A stretch of 64,000 bases of DNA from Microbulbifer sp. GL-2 (lineage in GTDB: Bacteria; Pseudomonadota; Gammaproteobacteria; Pseudomonadales; Cellvibrionaceae): NCBI RefSeq assembly GCF_007183175.1, contig NZ_AP019807.1:2910001-2974000 (forward strand). The letters are read 5' to 3'. Below the pieces are notes generated by a model. The model had not been told where the DNA came from. It made no database searches and saw only the letters and a program-made list of their open reading frames with translations. Both the position numbers and the translations under genes were made by a program. This document shows, one piece after another, positions 45,077 to 54,078 of this stretch (its first letter is position 1; the number at the start of each line of letters is the position of its first letter).

Positions 45077-45994
45077 ATGTCCGAAGTGGAAAACCGCCGC
45101 GAGCGGCTCGAATTCAACAAGCTGCAGAAGCGCCTTCGCCGCCATGTGGGCCGTGCTATCGCCGATTTCAATATGATTGAAGAGGGCGACAAAATTATGG
45201 TTTGCCTGTCCGGCGGTAAGGATTCCTATGCCATGCTGGATATCCTGCTAAACCTGCAAAAAACCGCACCGGTCAATTTTGAACTGGTAGCGGTGAATAT
45301 GGACCAGAAACAGCCGGGTTTTCCCGAGCATATCCTACCGGAATATTTGCGCTCCCTGGGTGTGCCCCACCATATCGTGGAGAAAGACACCTACTCGGTG
45401 GTGCAGGAGGTAATACCTGAGGGTAAGACTACCTGTAGCCTCTGTTCACGCCTGCGCCGTGGCACCCTTTACGGCTTTGCCGAAGAGATTGGAGCCACCA
45501 AAGTGGCCTTGGGCCACCACAAGGACGATATCGTCGAGACCTTGTTCCTGAATATGTTTTACGGTGGCCGCCTCAAGGCGATGCCCCCTAAATTGCGTGC
45601 TGATGATGGGCGCAATATTGTGATTCGCCCGCTGGCTTATTGCCGGGAGGAAGATATCGCCCGCTACGCGGCTTTCAAGGAGTTTCCGATCATTCCCTGT
45701 AATCTCTGCGGTAGTCAGGAGAATCTGCAGAGGCAGGCGATCAAGCAGATGTTGCGAGAGTGGGACAATAAATTCCCCGGGCGCAGCGAAAATATCTTCG
45801 CTGCAATAACGCGCGTATCTCCGTCGCAATTAGCAGACAGGGATCTGTATGATTTTGAAAGCCTGGAGCTGGACCGCTCTATGCCGTCGACTGCCGAGCG
45901 TCCTGATCATTTAATTCAGCGCCAGGTGAATTCCTGGGAGCCGGAGGATGCGCGGGAGGTTGCCCCCCAGCATATCGAGGCGCTGAATCTGTAG
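45077..45994 (+). CDS. ttcA: tRNA 2-thiocytidine synthetase TtcA
   Basis: 305 residues. The PP-loop SGGKDSYAMLDIL binds ATP. Two CxxC motifs (CSLC and CNLC) hold the iron-sulfur cluster, and GHHKDDIVETL is typical. It thiolates cytidine 32 of certain tRNAs. Normal length. Its last ~115 bases overlap the 3' end of the convergent 45879 gene. Confidence 0.95.
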   Translation: MSEVENRRERLEFNKLQKRLRRHVGRAIADFNMIEEGDKIMVCLSGGKDSYAMLDILLNLQKTAPVNFELVAVNMDQKQPGFPEHILPEYLRSLGVPHHIVEKDTYSVVQEVIPEGKTTCSLCSRLRRGTLYGFAEEIGATKVALGHHKDDIVETLFLNMFYGGRLKAMPPKLRADDGRNIVIRPLAYCREEDIARYAAFKEFPIIPCNLCGSQENLQRQAIKQMLREWDNKFPGRSENIFAAITRVSPSQLADRDLYDFESLELDRSMPSTAERPDHLIQRQVNSWEPEDAREVAPQHIEALNL

Positions 45995-46484
45995 GATCTG
46001 CACCGCTGACCAGCTGGGCGTAACTGCATTCAAAGTCGCGCGTGGTGGCACTGGGCCCATGGTGGAAGTGCTGGTGCCACAGCCGTGCCATTTTCGCCAC
46101 GTCATTGGTTTCCGGCTCGGGGATCTTGTGGATATCCGCCGAGCGGTATACCAGCCAGGCGATAGCTGTGGCATAGCGCAGGTTGGTGGTCAGCTCACTG
46201 TGGGGGTGATCGAGAAAATCCCGCTGGCTGGCCAGACCCCGTACCTTTGAGGCCAGGGCCGGGTGACCAATCAGGTAGTCGTCCCAGATCTCCCGGTGAG
46301 TGTGTGGTTGGATTTGGTAGATGCCCAATCCATGGCGCCGTCCCTGCTTGAGGTGAAAGCCAAGCTGCGACTCCTGTGCAGCAGTGCCGAGCAGGAGGTT
46401 TTCCATGCCCTGGCTCCAGGCTCTCAGGTGTTTGAGGGTCGGACGGATAACCTGGAGGCGCAATTCGTCCAGACAGATGCCCAT
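45879..46484 (-). CDS. Putative lysozyme-like/transglycosylase-domain protein
   Basis: 201 residues. The central part, LLLGTAAQESQLGFHLKQG ... LGIYQIQPHTHREIW, has the Glu-Ser and later GxYQI pattern of lysozyme-like lytic transglycosylase folds. There is no signal peptide, so it may be a phage-derived or cytosolic domain. The C-terminal ~50 residues are Pro/Ala-rich, encoded antisense to the end of ttcA, and could be an extension acquired by stop-codon loss. The start is weakly supported (no clear Shine-Dalgarno). Confidence 0.65.
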   Translation of the reverse strand: MGICLDELRLQVIRPTLKHLRAWSQGMENLLLGTAAQESQLGFHLKQGRRHGLGIYQIQPHTHREIWDDYLIGHPALASKVRGLASQRDFLDHPHSELTTNLRYATAIAWLVYRSADIHKIPEPETNDVAKMARLWHQHFHHGPSATTRDFECSYAQLVSGADPTDSAPRYAGGQPPAHPPAPRNSPGAELNDQDARQSTA

Positions 46485-46691
46485 AGTGTTGTCTTTTTTT
46501 CTGTGGCTGTCCTGAATATTTAGTTTGCGGATTGAGTCGACGCCACCTGTTGGGTAGATTTAGGCGCAATAAACATAACAATTTTTGAAGTGGTACCGAT
46601 CCTGTAGCTCATTTTGCCCAAAAAGCGAGCAGTGAGTCGCAGTAATAGCCCTATCCTGGTGCCACTCCACCTTGAGTAGAAGGAACCCCAC

Positions 46692-48158
46692 ATGCCCGCA
46701 CAGTGGCTCGTTGCCCTTACCTTTGTCGCTTACCTGGCTTTAATCCTGGTGATTGGCATTTACGCCTATATGCGCACCAAAAATGCCAGCGATTACTTCC
46801 TCGGTGGCCGCTCTCTACCCCCCGCCGTTGCGGCGCTGTCTGCCGGTGCTTCAGATATGAGCGGTTGGTTACTCTTGGGCTTGCCCGGCGCTGCTTATGC
46901 AGCGGGTTTATCTGCGGGTTGGATTGCCATAGGGCTTTTTTCCGGTATCGTTTTGAGCTGGGTCAGCATGGGGCGCCGCCTGCGTATCTATACCTATGAG
47001 CTCGATGATTCCCTGACAGTGCCCGCTTACCTGGATCGTCGCTTCAAAATGGGGCATCCCTATCTGCGCACTATTTGCGCCATTTTCATTTTGTTGTTTT
47101 TCCTCTTTTATGTGGCCTCAGGCTTGATTGCCGGTGGCAAGCTATTTGAGACAGTGTTTGGTTGGGACTACCACTATGCGGTGGTTATTGGCGCTGTTGC
47201 GGTAATTTCCTACACATTGTTTGGTGGCTTCCTGGCGGTATCCTGGACTGATGTGTTCCAGGGTTTACTGATGAGCGTTGCCTTGATTGCTGTGCCTTGG
47301 GTAGTTATCTCCGGTCAGGGAGGTTTAACCGCCAGCTGGGCTCAGCTTCAAGCACAGCAGCCGCAGTTAACGCATTGGCTGATTGATGGCAGTGGCCAGG
47401 CTTTGGGGCTGGTGGCCATTCTCAGTTCCCTGGCCTGGGGACTGGGCTACTTTGGCCAGCCTCATATTCTGGCGCGATTTATGGCTGTGCGTAGCTCGGA
47501 CGATGTTCCTGCGGCGGCAACCGTAGCTGCTGTTTGGTCCCTGATTGGTTTCCTCGGTGCCATGGCGGTGGGCCTTTTTGCCCACTTGCAGATGCAGCAG
47601 GGGTTGCCCGATGGCGAAACGGTATTTATGGAGCTGGTGCAAGTGCTGTTCCATCCGATTGTTGCCGGTGTACTGCTGGCAGCGATTTTATCCGCCATTA
47701 TGAGTACTGCAGATTCGCAATTGCTGGTGTCTTCTGCAGCGTTGGCAGAAGATATTTACCATGTCTGGTTTGGGCGCAAGACCAGTCCGGAAGCCATGGT
47801 TAAAGTGGGGCGTTGGGCCGTTGTGGGGCTTTCCCTGATTGCCGTATGGATTGCCATGGACCCGGATTCCAAGGTCCTGGATGTGGTGAGTTATGCCTGG
47901 GCCGGGCTGGGTGCCGCTTTTGGTCCGACACTGTTAATCAGTCTCTACTGGTCGAGGATGACCGGTAGCGGCGCTATTGCCGGGGTTACTGTCGGTGGAG
48001 TCACAGTGGTGATCTGGGAGCAGCTCTCCGGTGGCATCTTCGATGTTTACGAATTGCTGCCAGGCTTTATTTTCTCAGCAGCTGCTATCGTCATAGTTAG
48101 CGTACTGACGAAATGCCCGGAAGCCGTGGCCTCCCAGCATAAAAAGTTGCTGGGATAA
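46692..48158 (+). CDS. putP: Sodium/proline symporter PutP
   Basis: 488 residues with about 13 hydrophobic helices, SSS family. Signature segments: SDYFLGGRSLPP, SAGASDMSGWLLLGLPGAAYAAG (sodium/proline site region), GYFGQPHILARFMA and the STADSQLLVSSAALAEDIY helix. It imports proline with sodium, useful for osmotic balance in a marine cell. It stands alone. Confidence 0.94.
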   Translation: MPAQWLVALTFVAYLALILVIGIYAYMRTKNASDYFLGGRSLPPAVAALSAGASDMSGWLLLGLPGAAYAAGLSAGWIAIGLFSGIVLSWVSMGRRLRIYTYELDDSLTVPAYLDRRFKMGHPYLRTICAIFILLFFLFYVASGLIAGGKLFETVFGWDYHYAVVIGAVAVISYTLFGGFLAVSWTDVFQGLLMSVALIAVPWVVISGQGGLTASWAQLQAQQPQLTHWLIDGSGQALGLVAILSSLAWGLGYFGQPHILARFMAVRSSDDVPAAATVAAVWSLIGFLGAMAVGLFAHLQMQQGLPDGETVFMELVQVLFHPIVAGVLLAAILSAIMSTADSQLLVSSAALAEDIYHVWFGRKTSPEAMVKVGRWAVVGLSLIAVWIAMDPDSKVLDVVSYAWAGLGAAFGPTLLISLYWSRMTGSGAIAGVTVGGVTVVIWEQLSGGIFDVYELLPGFIFSAAAIVIVSVLTKCPEAVASQHKKLLG

Positions 48159-48313
48159 GCCCGGAGGGTTTGCACTTAAGGCCTTCTTTTAAGGGGGTTG
48201 GGTGCAAGACGACAGCTGCGCAAAGGGCGCGCCTGTGGCAAGGGCGCGACTGTTGTGAGGCGAAAAGGATTTCCATCCGCAGCGATTATTCCAATAGCGG
48301 TTGGAGATACTGA

Positions 48314-48826
48314 GTGATCAAAGTTCATCTCGGTGATATCACGCGATTGAACGTCGATGTCATCGTCAATGCCGCCAATGCCCACTTACTCGGTGGTGGC
48401 GGTGTCGACGGAGCCATTCACCGTGCCGCGGGCCCCAATCTTCTGGAGGCCTGCCGCAGTATCGGGGGTTGTCCCGCCGGTGAGGTCCGTGCCACCAGTG
48501 CTTTCTCAATCCCTGTCAAACGTATCTACCACACAGTTGGGCCTGTCTGGCGCGGTGGCCGTTTGGGCGAGCCGGAACTGCTGTCGAGCTGCTACCGCCA
48601 GTGCCTGACGTTGGCGCGGCGGGAGAGTATGCGCTCCATTGCCTTCCCTGCCATCAGTTGTGGTGTCTATGATTATCCCCCTCGGTTGGCGGTGGAAATA
48701 GCTGTTGAACAGGTGCAGCAACACCTGGAAAAAGACGGCGAACCACAGAGCATCGTATTTTGTTGTTTTGATGCGGAGATGGCTGAGCTCTATCACGCTC
48801 AGTTAGATGCCTACGTGCGGCGTTAA
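48314..48826 (+). CDS. Macro-domain O-acetyl-ADP-ribose deacetylase
   Basis: 170 residues, GTG start. A single macro domain of YmdB/MacroD type: GDITRLNVDVIVNAANAHLLGGGGVDGAIHRAAG with the catalytic Asn-Asp pair, CPAGEVRAT, and AFPAISCGVYDYP for the distal ribose loop. It removes O-acetyl or aspartyl/glutamyl ADP-ribose. No ADP-ribosyltransferase partner is adjacent. Confidence 0.93.
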   Translation: MIKVHLGDITRLNVDVIVNAANAHLLGGGGVDGAIHRAAGPNLLEACRSIGGCPAGEVRATSAFSIPVKRIYHTVGPVWRGGRLGEPELLSSCYRQCLTLARRESMRSIAFPAISCGVYDYPPRLAVEIAVEQVQQHLEKDGEPQSIVFCCFDAEMAELYHAQLDAYVRR

Positions 48827-48932
48827 TCGCTTATTTTGGCTCAACGCCTGATACTTTCGGCCATTGATTAGGGCGGGGGTGTCGAGGATGATAAGTTTCC
48901 TGACAATAACACTATAAGAAAAGGAGATTGTC

Positions 48933-49396
48933 ATGCGCAGTGCTCAGCAGTGGTTTGCCGAATACGGTGAGAGTCACCAGAACCCCATTAATAAATCGAT
49001 TCACTGGATCGCGGTACCGGTAATCTATGCAACTGTTGCCGGCCTTCTGTGGGATATCCCGCAGTTACAGTTTATGGCGGCACTCCCATGGCTGAATTGG
49101 GCTGTGGTAATCACAGTGCCGGTGCTGCTATTTTACTTTGCCCTTTCCTTCCCAATTGGCCTGGGTATGACCGCGCTGACGGTAGTCTGTTTATGGGGTG
49201 GTCAGTGGCGGAACGCCTGGGTGTTCCCGTGTGGCAGACGGCACTGGGACTGTTCGTGGTGATGTGGGTTTTTCAGTTTGTCGGCCACCATATCGAGGGA
49301 AAAAAGCCCTCCTTTTTTAAAGATGTCCAATTTTTGCTGATTGGTCCAGCCTGGGTAATAGGCTTTGTTTATCGCAAGTTGGGTATTCAATACTAA
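48933..49396 (+). pseudogene. DUF962/Mpo1-like membrane protein gene with a frameshift
   Basis: The first frame gives AEYGESHQNPINKSIHWIAVPVIYATVAGLLWDIP and two helices. The second, from about 49195, continues as VPVWQTALGLFVVMWVFQFVGHHIEGKKPSFFKDVQFLLIGP, exactly the order of a complete DUF962 (YGL010w/Mpo1-like) protein of about 154 residues. One base is missing near 49190-49205 (tttatggggtgg). It is either a recent inactivation or a sequencing error. The conserved HHIEGKKPSFFKD is intact. Confidence 0.8.
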
Positions 49397-49443
49397 GCCG
49401 GTTCAGTGGGAGGGCGACTGGCTTGTCGCCCTCGTCGTGGATG

Positions 49444-49929
49444 TTAGCGGTTGTAGTGAACCGGTACCTCCAGGGTCTCTTTTACTTCCTCCATCACCAC
49501 ATAGCTGGTGCACTCCTGCACCTCCGGTAAAGTCAGTAAGGTTTCGCCATAAAACCTGCGATAGGCACTCATATCCGCAACCCGAGCCTTAATCAGGTAA
49601 TCAAAGTTTCCGGAGACCAGATAGCACTCCTGTACCTCTGGCAGCGCTGCAACGGCATTACGAAACTCTTCAAAGGCGTCTTGGGCGGAGCGATTCAGGC
49701 GGATCTGTACAAACACTACCAGCGCTGCATCCAGAAACTCCGGATTGATCAGGGCCGTATAGCCTTGGATAACCCCCTCGCTTTCCAGCCGTTTCACCCG
49801 TTCTACACAGGGTGTAGCAGTTAATCCGACTTGACGAGCCAGTTCCGCATAGCTGGTGCGGCCATTTTTTTGCAGGACCCGCAGTATATTGCGATCCACT
49901 GTGTTGAGCTCTCCCGCGCGTTTACGCAT
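49444..49929 (-). CDS. Lrp/AsnC-family transcriptional regulator
   Basis: About 161 residues from the ATG at 49929 (MRKRAGELN), which has GAGGAAG about 10 nt upstream. The open frame extends to 49977. It has an N-terminal HTH (LDR-type VDRNILRVLQKNGRTSYAELARQVGLTATPCVERVKRLE) and a C-terminal RAM ligand domain (VSGNFDYLIKARVADM). It is divergent from the alanine dehydrogenase gene with about 200 bp between, so it is a likely regulator of ald responding to an amino acid. Confidence 0.93.
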   Translation of the reverse strand: MRKRAGELNTVDRNILRVLQKNGRTSYAELARQVGLTATPCVERVKRLESEGVIQGYTALINPEFLDAALVVFVQIRLNRSAQDAFEEFRNAVAALPEVQECYLVSGNFDYLIKARVADMSAYRRFYGETLLTLPEVQECTSYVVMEEVKETLEVPVHYNR

Positions 49930-50128
49930 ACCTCTGCTTCCTCTGTAGGCGATCAGCTTAAAAAATGGACTTATCACTAACTTTACTAGTTGATTCCACT
50001 AGTTTGATAAAAAATCTCATATAAATCCACTCACAAAGTGGTCCTATACTGGGGAAAACACAGAAATTAGGCGTGGCTCCAGCCTTTGTGCGGAGATTGC
50101 GCCAGATACAGAGACCGAGGAGCAGAAA

Positions 50129-51274
50129 ATGTTGATTGGCGTCCCTAAAGAGATCAAAAACCACGAGTATCGTATTGGCCTGACGCCGTCGAGTGTTCGC
50201 GAACTGGTCGGCCATGGCCACCAGGTCATCGTACAGAAGGATGGTGGTACAGCAATCGGCTTTACCGATGAAATGTACGAGCAGGCCGGGGCCAAGATTA
50301 TTGATACTCCGCAAGAAATTTTTGCCACTGCCGATATGATCGTCAAGGTAAAAGAGCCGCAGCCGAATGAATGTGAAATGCTGCGTCCTGGACAGGTTCT
50401 ATACACCTACCTGCACTTGGCTCCAGATCCCAAGCAGACTGAGCTGCTGGTGAAGTCTGGTGCTACCTGTATCGCTTACGAGACTGTTACCGACCGCTTT
50501 GGCGGCCTGCCGCTGCTGGCCCCGATGTCTGAAGTGGCTGGTCGTATGTCTGTGCAGTGTGGCGCGCACCACCTGGAAAAAGCCCAGGGTGGCCTCGGTG
50601 TATTGCTGGGTGGTGTACCCGGTGTAGCTCCTGCCAAGGTTCTGATTATTGGTGGTGGTGTTGTTGGTACCAATGCGGCCAAGATGGCGCTGGGTATGGG
50701 TGCCGATGTAACCATTCTGGATCGCTCCTTGCCGCGCCTGCGCCAGCTGGATGATATTTTCGGTGGCGCTGTACGTACCGAGTACTCCACTAATGATGCG
50801 ATTGAAAAACACGCGCTGGAAGCGGATCTGGTCGTTGGTGCTGTACTGATTCCGGGTGCCGCGGCTCCGAAGCTGCTGACTCGCGATATTATCAGCCGCA
50901 TGAAGAAAGGTGCTGTGGTAGCAGACGTTGCTATCGATCAGGGCGGGTGCTTCGAGACCTCCAAAGCCACCACTCACCAGGAGCCCACTTATGTAGTGGA
51001 TGGTGTTGTGCACTACTGTGTGGCCAATATGCCCGGTGGTGTAGCCCGTACCTCTACTATGGCTCTGAATAATGCCACCCTGCCATATGCTGTGGCCTTG
51101 GCAAACAAAGGCGCCAAGCAAGCGTTACTGGATGATGCCAACCTGCTGGAAGGTCTGAATGTCCACGCTGGCATGGTGACTTACGAAGCAGTTGCCGATG
51201 TGCTGGGTTATGAGTTTGTAGATCCCAAGCTGGCCCTGCAAAAAGTTGCCGAGTCGGAAGAAGCGGTAGCCTGA
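50129..51274 (+). CDS. ald: Alanine dehydrogenase
   Basis: 381 residues. It interconverts L-alanine and pyruvate plus ammonia with NAD. Marks: MLIGVPKEIKNHEYRIGLTP (Arg15 region), VKVKEPQPNE (catalytic Lys), YLHLAPD (catalytic His near 96), IIGGGVVGTNAAKMALGMGADVT Rossmann motif, and CVANMPGGVARTST. Normal length. It is followed by a strong terminator. Confidence 0.96.
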   Translation: MLIGVPKEIKNHEYRIGLTPSSVRELVGHGHQVIVQKDGGTAIGFTDEMYEQAGAKIIDTPQEIFATADMIVKVKEPQPNECEMLRPGQVLYTYLHLAPDPKQTELLVKSGATCIAYETVTDRFGGLPLLAPMSEVAGRMSVQCGAHHLEKAQGGLGVLLGGVPGVAPAKVLIIGGGVVGTNAAKMALGMGADVTILDRSLPRLRQLDDIFGGAVRTEYSTNDAIEKHALEADLVVGAVLIPGAAAPKLLTRDIISRMKKGAVVADVAIDQGGCFETSKATTHQEPTYVVDGVVHYCVANMPGGVARTSTMALNNATLPYAVALANKGAKQALLDDANLLEGLNVHAGMVTYEAVADVLGYEFVDPKLALQKVAESEEAVA

Positions 51275-51279
51275 TTATT

Positions 51280-51304
51280 AGCGGCTGTCATACAGCCGCT
51301 TTTA
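51280..51304 (+). terminator. Intrinsic terminator of ald
   Basis: agcggctgt / acagccgct perfect stem around cat, then tttta. Confidence 0.88.
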
Positions 51305-51404
51305 AAAACAAGCTGCAATGCGCTTGTTATTTGGGAGTTTTCCCCGGAGCGCTCTTTGGCGTTCCTCTCTGTGAGACCTGGTGGCTCCCAAGCCATCAGT
51401 TGAT

Positions 51405-51430
51405 AGCCGCGTATTTACGCGGCTTTTTTA
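51405..51430 (+). terminator. Second intrinsic terminator in the same intergenic region
   Basis: agccgcgta / tacgcggct with a tt loop and a six-T run. It is about 100 bp after the ald terminator with no gene between, which suggests a short non-coding transcript (51305-51430). Sequence 51431-51643 holds nothing else recognised. Confidence 0.85.
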
Positions 51431-51643
51431 TTGCTGAGCCCATTATTTCTGACCTGCTTACACTCACAATACTTTTACTATGTGCTCATAGAGCTGTCTG
51501 ATGTTTACAGAAAGCCCGTTTTTTCTGTATCTAAGGCGTTAGCTATGTGGGGAAAACAGGAAGCCCATCAAGGCACTTCCCGTCACATTTCCAAGTCCCA
51601 CGTTATGGTTATTCCTTCCCTGCAAATCAGCGGAGCTTTCAAA

Positions 51644-52996
51644 TCACAGTAACCAAACCTCAACTCGACGATTTTTAATCTTGCTAGTGGAATTGTTGGA
51701 TGCAATCGGCAGGTAGGCACCGAAGCCTTGGACTGGTGCAGTGTTGATCTTGTGATGGCGAAGGGCAGATCGAACGGTTACGGCGCGCAGCTTGGACAAA
51801 ATCACTGAACGTTCTGGGCTCGCTTTTTCGTCACCAAAGCCGATCAGCAACAAGCGACGCTCACGATTCTCGGATTTTTGCATATAGCTCGCCAGTCTTT
51901 GAATATCCTGTTGTGCTTTGTTGTCCAGAGTGGCGCTACCTTCAGAGAAGCGGAAATTAATACTCAAGCGCTCCGCTTTTTCAGTCAGGTCCAGGTACTC
52001 TTTTGGGCCCTCACGCAAGCCCTCGGGTTTGACCCCGATGGGAGTCTGGGCAACAAACCCGGTGGATTTTACCTGCTCTTGGCCCGGTTCACTCTGTACA
52101 AAGCGCAGAAATTCTTCGGCAAGCGGTTTTGTCGAATAAACCGGGGTATACAAAAACAGGCGGCGTGATAGCGGGTAATCTTCCGTTGCTACGGTTAAGT
52201 GCTCAGGTGCCTGGGGCTGGGTGTCTTCGTCAGAGACAGCGATTGCCCTGGATTGTCGTATTGATGGCAGCCCGACAAAGCCAATGCCATAGGGATCTGC
52301 GGCAACCAAATCAGAGAGTTGGTCATTGGATTCAAAGCGCTTTGCGCTGTCGATCAACGTGTGGTTTTTTCCAAGCACCAGGCTGTTAAAGGTATCCCAG
52401 GTTCCAGATTGGTTATCGCGGGCATAGACATTGATTCGACCTTTGCCTCCGCCGAGCTGGGACCAGTTGGAGATTTTTCCCGAGAAAATTGAGGCGATCT
52501 GCTGCAGCGTCAACTTTTGGATGGGGTTGTCGGGATGCACAATGATTGCCAGGCCGTCGATAGCAATGACATGCTCTGCGCGGCTGCTACGCATATTTCC
52601 CAGGTTAGAAAGTGCTGTAAATTCTGTTTCCTTGATTGGTCTGGAAGCCATGGCAATGTCCGTTTGGGACTGTTTAAGCCCTTTGAAACCTGTGCTTGAG
52701 CCGTGTGCAGCAATATCGACAAAGATAGTGTGGCTGCCGGTGCCTGCTTGTACACGGAATTCATTAGCGGTGCCTAGGGGGATCACACGGATGTTCTGGG
52801 CATTTTTTGCTGAAAGGTAGTCGCGAATCAAGTTGGGTGCTAACTGCGCGCCGATGGTATTTGAGCCACGTAGGGTAAACAGCAGGCCGGAAGTGTTGGA
52901 GTCAAAAGCAGGTAAGTCGGCGGATGTTATTGGAGAAAATACCAGTCCCAGCAAAAGTAACAAGGAACAGAAAAGTCGGTGTAAGAACAGGTGCAT
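51644..52996 (-). CDS. PstS-like phosphate-binding domain fused to an OmpA C-terminal domain
   Basis: About 450 residues from the ATG at 52996 (MHLFLHRLF), preceded by a cryptic upstream extension. Signal peptide to about TSA-DL. Residues about 30-290 are a type 2 periplasmic substrate-binding domain of the PstS kind (LRGSNTIGAQLAPNLI, GSSTGFKGL, IVHPDNPIQKLTLQQIASIFSGKI, DNQSGTWDTFNSLVLG). About 320-450 is an OmpA-like peptidoglycan-binding domain (NFRFSEGSATLDNKAQQDIQRLASYM ... RLLLIGFGDEK ... RRVEVWLL). It probably binds a solute such as phosphate while tethered to the wall. No pst transporter genes are near. Confidence 0.88.
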   Translation of the reverse strand: MHLFLHRLFCSLLLLLGLVFSPITSADLPAFDSNTSGLLFTLRGSNTIGAQLAPNLIRDYLSAKNAQNIRVIPLGTANEFRVQAGTGSHTIFVDIAAHGSSTGFKGLKQSQTDIAMASRPIKETEFTALSNLGNMRSSRAEHVIAIDGLAIIVHPDNPIQKLTLQQIASIFSGKISNWSQLGGGKGRINVYARDNQSGTWDTFNSLVLGKNHTLIDSAKRFESNDQLSDLVAADPYGIGFVGLPSIRQSRAIAVSDEDTQPQAPEHLTVATEDYPLSRRLFLYTPVYSTKPLAEEFLRFVQSEPGQEQVKSTGFVAQTPIGVKPEGLREGPKEYLDLTEKAERLSINFRFSEGSATLDNKAQQDIQRLASYMQKSENRERRLLLIGFGDEKASPERSVILSKLRAVTVRSALRHHKINTAPVQGFGAYLPIASNNSTSKIKNRRVEVWLL

Positions 52997-53305
52997 AAGA
53001 ACTCGCCCGTAGGGAAGAAAAACGAGGCCGCAAAATATGTCTTGTTTATTACAAAATGATGAAATCTTAGTGAATAAAGTGTGCAAATGTCTCAGTCATT
53101 GGTTCTATGCACTATGTGGAAGGAATTATCGGGTGGAATTTTGAAATTGTAAGGTAAGCGGGGTTAAAGATGTGTAACAGGGATCAGAGTGCCGGGCTGA
53201 CTATTTAGATAAAAAGTTTGAAATTAAGGGGATTGGCAGCTGGCGGGCAGACCAAATACCTTCAATCCGGATTGCTGGAATCCTGACCCGGTCAACCGTG
53301 AAAGA

Positions 53306-54021
53306 CTAATGCGCTGGGAAAAGGCGGCTTACCAGTACCGGTAGTGCAGTCTCTACTCGCAAAATACGGGCTCCCAAGTGTACGGAATGAAAGCCGGCCT
53401 CTTGTAATTTTTCCACTTCGTAGGGAATAAAGCCACCCTCGGGGCCAATCGCCAGGGTGGTTGCCTTATCGATATCGACCGGGCAGGCCTCCCCCCCACC
53501 GGGTGGGCAACCATTTTCACCGTATCGGCAGATAACTCAGGCAGCTCATCTTCCACAAAGGGTTTAAAGCGTTTTCGCAAGATGATCTCTGGCATCTGGG
53601 TATCGACGGCCTGCTCAAGCCCTAGCAGACACTGCTCAGACAGTTTGTCCGGCTCCAGCCAGGGGGTTTGCCAATAGGACTTTTCTACACGGTAACTATT
53701 GAGAAGAACCAGTTTTTTTACACCCAGAGCAGTAATATGCTGAATAATCCGCTTTAACATTTTTGGGCGCGGCAATGCCAGAATCAGGGTGAGTGGCAAT
53801 GGTGGTGGAGGATTGCTTTGTAACTCTACTCTGAGCTCAACCTGCTGATCTGTAAGAGCGATGATTTCACCAAAACCGATTTCACCATTGAGCAATCCAA
53901 CACGCAATTGCTGCCCTGGGGCGGCCCGGTGGACCTTAACGATATGCTCCAACCTGCGGTCTGAGAGGCGCACATGAGTGGAGTCGATGAAATCAGTTTC
54001 CTGTAAAACAATCAGGTTCAA
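53306..54021 (-). pseudogene. rsmE: 16S rRNA m3U1498 methyltransferase RsmE, frameshifted at a G7 run
   Basis: The SPOUT methyltransferase that methylates U1498 of 16S rRNA. The first ~176 codons are in frame (PUA-like N-terminus, then LALPRPKMLKRIIQHITALGVKKLVLLNS). At 53491-53497 (plus-strand C7) the frame changes. In the other frame the sequence continues as EACPVDIDKATTLAIGPEGGFIPYEVEKLQEAGF ... LGARILRVETALPVLVSRLF to a stop at 53306, giving the expected family length and knot. One G (eight instead of seven) would restore it. Unframed, the product would stop at 53353 without the SAM-binding knot. Assembly error, true mutation or phase-variable slippage cannot be separated here. Confidence 0.88.
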
Positions 54022-54078
54022 AATCTGCCAACCTTTGCTGTGTATAGAGACGGGTTCTGCTTTGCCGTATGCAAAAGG

